From NCBI GenBank assembly GCA_015698045.1, contig BLAL01000324.1:270501-334500 (forward strand): DNA of 64,000 nt. The letters are read 5' to 3'. Every line of letters begins with the position of its first letter. Within the stretch, counting starts at the first letter, position 1. A program made the position numbers and the translations under genes. The notes under the pieces were generated by a model, which was not told the DNA's origin, made no database searches, and saw nothing but the letters and a program-made list of their open reading frames with translations. This DNA comes from Rhizophagus clarus (taxonomy: Eukaryota > Glomeromycota > Glomeromycetes > Glomerales > Glomeraceae). This document shows positions 58,740 to 64,000 of this stretch, piece by piece.

Positions 58740-60650
58740 ATAAACAATTATTATAATTCAATGGCATTAAATTTTAATCTTGAAAAGATGTGTCTTTCTT
58801 TTCATTTCGAAAGTAAGAGTAGTCTAGGTCTAGAATCTTGATCTTGGTAGTGTCACTGTCTTGTCAGTGCATGATCCCATCTTCAGTTCGCTAGGTACTT
58901 TTGCTTTGCTAATAGGATCTGTTGATTCTGGAGGAGGAATCAACTATGTACCTTTCCTATTAATAAATGAAAAGATTGCACATCTTTAATATTTACATAA
59001 GACAACCATGAAATTGGTTAATTTAATTAATTTTTATTTTAATTTTAAATTTAATAAGGGTGTGTTTTCTTTTTCATATTACAAAAGTAAGAGAGTAATT
59101 CCTGGTTATAGAATATTGATTTTGGTAATGTCACTGTCTTGTCAGTGCATGATCCCATCTTCAGTTCACAAACCAGGTATTTTTACCTTGTAATAAATGA
59201 AAAGGTCAGCATATCCTTTAATGAATATTAACTTGGAATTTGTTTGATTTTTAAATTTTATTTTGTTTATTTAGTTTATTTATTTTGTATATTACTAACC
59301 TTATGGCTGCATGGCACAGTATTTTGCGATGGTTGGAGCATATACTTTATCAAATCAATTGATTTGATGGGGCCTATATATTTTATTAATTTTTTTTTCT
59401 TTTTAATTAATGTAGGGCAAAAAATTATCATGGAATTGGTTTAATTTAATTAATTTTATTTTAATTTTAAATTTAATAAGGTGTGTTTTCTTTTTCATAT
59501 TACAAAGTAAGAGAGTAATTCCTGGTTATAGAATATTGATCTTGGTAGTGTCACTGTCTTGTCAGTGCATAATCCCATTTTCAGTTCACAAATCAGGTAT
59601 TTTTACTTTGTAATAAATGAAAAAGTCAGCATATCCTTTAATGAATATTAACTTTTATTTTTAAATTCTATATTATTTATTTAATTTATTTATTTTGCAT
59701 ATTACTAACCTTATGGCTGCATGGCACAGTATTTTGCGATGGTTGGAGCATATACTTTATCAAATCAATTGATTTGATGGGGCCTATATATTTTATTAAT
59801 TTTTTTTTTCTTTTTAATTAATGTAGGACAAAAATTATCATGGAATTGGTTTAATTTAATTAATTTTATTTTAATTTTAAATTTAATAAGGTGTGTTTTC
59901 TTTTTCATATTACAAAAGTAAGAGAGTAATTCCTGGTTATAGAATATTGATTTTGGTAATGTCACTGTCTTGTCAGTGCATGATCCCATTTTCAGTTCAC
60001 AAACCAGGTATTTTTACTTTGTAATAAATGAAAAAGTCAGCATATCCTTTAATGAATATTAACTTTTATTTTTAAATTCTATATTATTTATTTAATTTAT
60101 TTATTTTGCATATTACTAACCTTATGGCTGCATGGCACAGTATTTTGCGATGGTTGGAGCATATACTTTATCAAATCAATTGATTTGATGGGGCCTATAT
60201 ATTTTATTAATTTTTTTTTTCTTTTTAATTAATGTAGGACAAAAATTATCATGGAATTGGTTTAATTTAATTAATTTTATTTTAATTTTAAATTTAATAA
60301 GGTGTGTTTTCTTTTTCATATTACAAAAGTAAGAGAGTAATTCCTGGTTATAGAATATTGATTTTGGTAATGTCACTGTCTTGTCAGTGCATGATCCCAT
60401 TTTCAGTTCACAAACCAGGTATTTTTACTTTGTAATAAATGAAAAGGTCAGCATATCCTTTAATGAATATTAACTTGGAATTGGTTTGATTTTTAAATTT
60501 TATTTTATTTATTTAGTTTATTTATTTTACATATTACTAACCTTATGGCTGCATGGCACAGTATTTTGTGATGGTTGGAGCATATACTTTATCAAATCAA
60601 GTGATTTGATGAGACCTATATATTTTATTTATTTTTTTTTTTTCAATTAA
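58740..60650. repeat. 411-bp satellite, four units plus a partial
   Basis: The phrase TTGTCAGTGCATGATCCCAT (or a near match) starts at 58861, 59139, 59559, 59970 and 60381; spacings are 278, 420, 411 and 411. The last units differ by only a few bases. Each unit has CACTGTCTTGTCAGTG, a short hairpin, and the perfect 20-bp palindrome ATCAAATCAATTGATTTGAT (first at 59349-59368); the last unit has one changed base in it. The identical 74-codon minus-strand frames in two units are a by-product. Confidence 0.9.
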
Positions 60651-60784
60651 TATAGGGTGAAGATTATTATAGAATTGGTTTTTTTTCATCTAAAACTAAT
60701 TCCTCAGCCATCATGATTTATTAAAAAATATAAAATACTAAAGAAACTAGTTTATTGATCAAATGTACTTAAATGAACGTGTTT

Positions 60785-60819
60785 AAATTAGGCTTTATAT
60801 ATTTATTAAAGCCTAATTT
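60785..60819. repeat. Perfect 13-bp hairpin
   Basis: AAATTAGGCTTTA and TAAAGCCTAATTT with a 9-base loop. It may be the end or core of a small element. The rest of 60651-62472 has no recognised gene; 61795-61840 contains two CTTCGCCCGAAC copies. Confidence 0.6.
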
Positions 60820-62472
60820 GAGCTTATACTATGAAACTGCTTAACAGGCTCAAAGCATGTTTTGAAGCACATATTAAAAGGTTAAAAAAAGTTTGTGTTC
60901 AAACTTGGTTTAAAATGCTTTGTTGAAGCAATTTAACATCTCTACTATATAGTCACCTTAGTTGAGTATCCCAAATTTTCATATATAAAATCTATCATTT
61001 ATAGTCATAAACTACTTATAGTCACTATCACATCTTTTTTTAAAAATTATATATATGTGTGATTATAAAAAGATATTTATTATTTTATGATCTAATGAAG
61101 CATAGCGGACATCCCTATTTTATCACAATTTTGCCGATCATTTGTCGATCATTTATTAATCCTTTATTCAATTTTATCACATCGATATAATTAAATTAAT
61201 TAGTTTTAATTAAACAATTCTACATAATAATATATACTCAAAACTTACAAGCAGCTTAATAATAGTTTAAATTTACTATAATTATATTAAATTTTATTAG
61301 AATTGTATGTTAAATAATTTAATTTTCAAAAATAAAGAATTTTCTTATAATTTTTAGACTATTTATAAAAAAAAATTGAAAGCAATTAGCAAAAATTTAG
61401 TTATATAATTTATTTATTTGTTATCAAATTCATACAAATGCCCGAACATTAATGTTTTCAAATCCAAAAATTGACTAAAACCCGAAAATTGGCTGAATTT
61501 TAATAATTAGTAATGATTTGATAATATTGCAACAACCAGTAATCAGCATTTGATGTTTTATAGCTTATTGGATTCGTCTTAACAAGACAAACATTTTGGT
61601 AGTAATTTCATGAATATTCGTAAAATATTGATTGAGAAATGACGTTTTGAAAGTTTATATTTATTATACAGATTATAATAATATAATTGCAAACGCAATT
61701 TTAGCCATAACTTCTTGATTACCTAAAATTACATTTGATTACTTCGGCAATTAACTTTAAGGCAGTTAAATTATAACCCATAAAAGTTTCAAGCTTCGCC
61801 CGAACTTCTGTGGCTTCGCCCGAACCCGATTTATGCACCCGGTTTTATATTTATTTAATTATCAACTAGGGTGTTTTTATCAAATATCCTGTATGTAAAA
61901 TTAAATTTTTGTTACTTCTAATAATATAAATTATAAACATTGGATCATTGAAATCTGATCATTAGATAGCATAGCGGTCATTCTTATATCACCTTGCCGA
62001 TCATTGCCGATCATATAGTAAATTTGGTGATACCAGACTTTAAAGCTTCAACCGGTTTTGTAAAGCTGATTTCAAACCGTTTTCACTGGTTATAAAAAAT
62101 TATATATTTTCAATATTTCCCAATTATAAATGTGGAATAATGATAACATTGGCTTTATATTCATTATTTTTTTTCATCGTAATTATTAAATGCGTTATGA
62201 TCAAAGAAGTGGGATAATAACCGCAAAAAATAATTCATAAACATGTTTAATTTTCAAGTATCACATGTAATATAAATAAAACACTTAATTACAATTACTC
62301 TATTTAAGCAAATATACAGAGTTTGTTACATAATATTAGATTTCATCATTTTTCACCTTCAGGCAATGGCTTAAAAAAAATAATAATGAGTTGTATGTTA
62401 TATTTACTTAAAAATTTTTAATAATTTGTTCGAAAGAAACAAGCTTGGTTTTCTTAATTTTTTTAATTTGTT

Positions 62473-63040
62473 TTGAGCATCTTGATCTTCTTGTTTATTA
62501 ATAATATTTATAATTCAATAGGGGATAGAAACTCATTATCAGCGTGGTCACCAGATGAAAACCCATTAATGATAATATTGATGATTATATTTTCATTAGT
62601 TGTTGTTGTGTATCTTATGAATTTGTTCATCGGATTATTGAATATGGCTATTGAGACAGACAATGATCGAGCGTCTTACTTGGCACAGAAAGCATTAGTT
62701 AGTAGTGATTATAATTAATTTTAAAAGATATCATAATTTTGTTTAAATTATAACTAATTTGGCTTTTTTTTGTCATTATTTTATAGATTCTCATAGAAAT
62801 TGAATTATTTTATTTGCTTCCGCATCAAAGACGTTGGAACTCTTGGTATCCTGACATTATGTAATTATTATTTTTTTTTCATATCAGATATGTATTTTTT
62901 TATTTATGATATTATAATTATTGAAAATTATTTCTTTTTTATTTTATAGTTATTATTATGCGGATGTTGAGGAAACTCGACAGACTATAAAGAAATTAGA
63001 AAATGAAGGACTTGGAAAACAAATGGTTTTCCTGAAATGA
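62473..63040 (+). CDS. 3' exons of an ion-transport channel protein
   Basis: Three exons are clear: about 62522-62697, 62787-62860 and 62950-63040, with GTTAGT...TTATAG and GTAATT...TTATAG introns and one open frame to TGA. The first encodes SAWSPDENPLMIILMIIFSL then VVVVYLMNLFIGLLNMAIET, a last transmembrane helix with the N-L-F-I-G-L-L-N-M-A motif of the S6 end of TRP/Cav-like ion channels. The second encodes ILIEIELFYLLPHQRRWNSW, the third YYYADVEETRQTIKKLENEG. The preceding five helices and pore are not seen within the 2 kb upstream, so this is a truncated copy or a gene with a long upstream intron. The frame may extend to 62473 but the acceptor at 62521 is more likely. Confidence 0.6.
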
Positions 63041-63724
63041 GAGAAAATCTTTCGAAACTTGCCTTTGGAAATTAAGATTGGAATAAGAGAATGAAATTAC
63101 AGAACTCGGTATAACAATTCGGGGATCGGATAAACCATAGCGAATTATTTTTTCTTAAACCAAACCGATTTTATTATAAATTTCACGATATTAACGTAAT
63201 ATGCCGAAGTTATGTTTATAAACCAACCATACGTGATAACTCTAGCCAGCATTAAGTGCACAGCGATTCAACTGATTAAATTTTATTTATTAGTTTTGTA
63301 AATATCTTAACGTAAATAAATATATATATTTTTTTGTTTATGGTAATTTTTTAATAAACAAAATTTTTTATTAAGTTTGGTGCAATAAGATCATTTGTTA
63401 TACTGAACGACCCAAGATCACCTGAACGGGTGATCCGTAGGTTATATTGGTTCTGGCTGTAAAAGGCACAAATGAAATCATGGATATGGTTTTTACGATT
63501 TTTTTCTTTTGAACTATTGTACGCAGGTTTGGTTTTTATCGAGAAGCAAATCTCTAACAACATTAATGCATTCGTTCGTTGAGTGAACTGCTTTGCTTTT
63601 TCACTCAAAATTCGTAGATTTATTCTTTCGCGCTTGTTCAACAGCTTCACTGTTTATTTAATATTACCTACAAAATGTGTAGAAGTGTGGAGAATTAACA
63701 AATTATCGACTATTACGATAGAAA

Positions 63725-63726
<2 letters not shown>

Positions 63727-63766
<40 letters not shown>

Positions 63767-63768
63767 TT
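63727..63768. repeat. (ATT)n microsatellite
   Basis: Fourteen or so perfect ATT repeats. The poly-Tyr in an overlapping frame is a by-product. Confidence 0.95.
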
Positions 63769-63846
63769 AGAAAATAATATTTGAGAGATGTTAATTTCGA
63801 TATATTAATCTAAAGCTTCTTGTTTCTTTTCACAAACCATTTTAAG

Positions 63847-64000
63847 GAAGTTTGGCAAGGGGTTGAAACGTGTATCAACTGACGTACCTGATAATGCTCT
63901 TACCATGAAGGAAGTCGATACAACAACGGATACGACCGTAACTAAGCCAGTGACAAAAAAAGTGATGGTTGGTACATCGTCATCTTCGGTCCTACGAGAT
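63847..64000 (+). CDS. Partial exon of an unknown gene, cut by window end
   Basis: After a pyrimidine-rich run and TTTTAAG acceptor at 63846, an open frame of 51 codons runs to the last base: KFGKGLKRVSTDVPDNALTM, then KEVDTTTDTTVTKPVTKKVM and GTSSSSVLRD. GC content and codon use are higher than in the flanking DNA, as in an exon. Ser/Thr-rich and basic; no domain is recognised. It may be unrelated to the channel exons at 62.5-63.0 kb. Confidence 0.4.

Noticed and set aside
59765-60400. Two identical 74-codon minus-strand frames
   Set aside because: Identity comes from the 411-bp satellite; no coding features.
63351-63650. 99-codon minus-strand frame
   Set aside because: No recognisable domain, no paralog in the window and no clear splice context; left as unproven.

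Overview
This AT-rich, intron-bearing eukaryotic window looks like nuclear DNA of an arbuscular mycorrhizal fungus (Glomeromycotina, Rhizophagus-like). The basis is the gene mix: an HSPA12-type Hsp70, F-box paralogs, and relics of Sel1, Crinkler and TKL-kinase genes. Short introns with GTRAGT donors, RCTAAY branch sites and TAG acceptors, and very dense, mostly decayed mobile DNA, fit the same origin. The species is an inference; no marker gene fixes it. No rRNA, tRNA or CRISPR array was found.

Layout. 0-2 kb: gag and LINE-endonuclease relics. 2.4-4.5 kb: a tandem array whose units read on the minus strand as a 41-nt exon plus intron, ending in a relic of a Helitron-type OB-fold gene and split by a 363-bp palindromic element. 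5.1-6.3 kb: a putative microexon gene (+). 8-8.9 kb: a second OB-fold gene with an in-frame TGA (-). 10.6-12 kb: an 8-bp-TSD element carrying its own chain of splice-site-like motifs. 12.3-20.7 kb: a tnp2/Plavaka-like transposase relic split by at least four later insertions, one being a 4.26-kb TTAA-flanked transposon with a FYR-like domain, a DD34E core and a SAP-like tail. 20.8 kb: a dispersed repeat with an inverted copy at 49.6 kb.

23.2-25.3 kb: intact six-exon Hsp70-like gene (+). 26.8-32.3 kb: decayed autonomous Helitron (-) with Rep/PIF1-helicase and a two-exon OB-fold partner. 34.8-35.9 kb: intact two-exon EgtD-type methyltransferase (+). 36-46 kb: a MITE and relics of a TKL kinase, a Crinkler-type protein, a coiled-coil protein and a Sel1-repeat protein. 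46.4-52.7 kb: two head-to-head intact F-box paralogs sharing an upstream TTGCAC...GTGCAA motif. 53-58.7 kb: no convincing gene. 58.7-60.65 kb: a 411-bp satellite with a 20-bp palindrome per unit. 62.5-63.0 kb: terminal exons of an ion-transport channel. 63.85 kb to the end: an exon running off the window.

The four best host genes (Hsp70-like, methyltransferase, two F-box) do not form a pathway; each stands alone between repeats. The main story is nested mobile DNA. The most unusual signals are the loci built from tiny exon/intron-like modules, the identically placed in-frame TGA in two diverged OB-fold copies, and the domain make-up of the TTAA transposon. Everything here rests on reading the sequence; no database search was possible.
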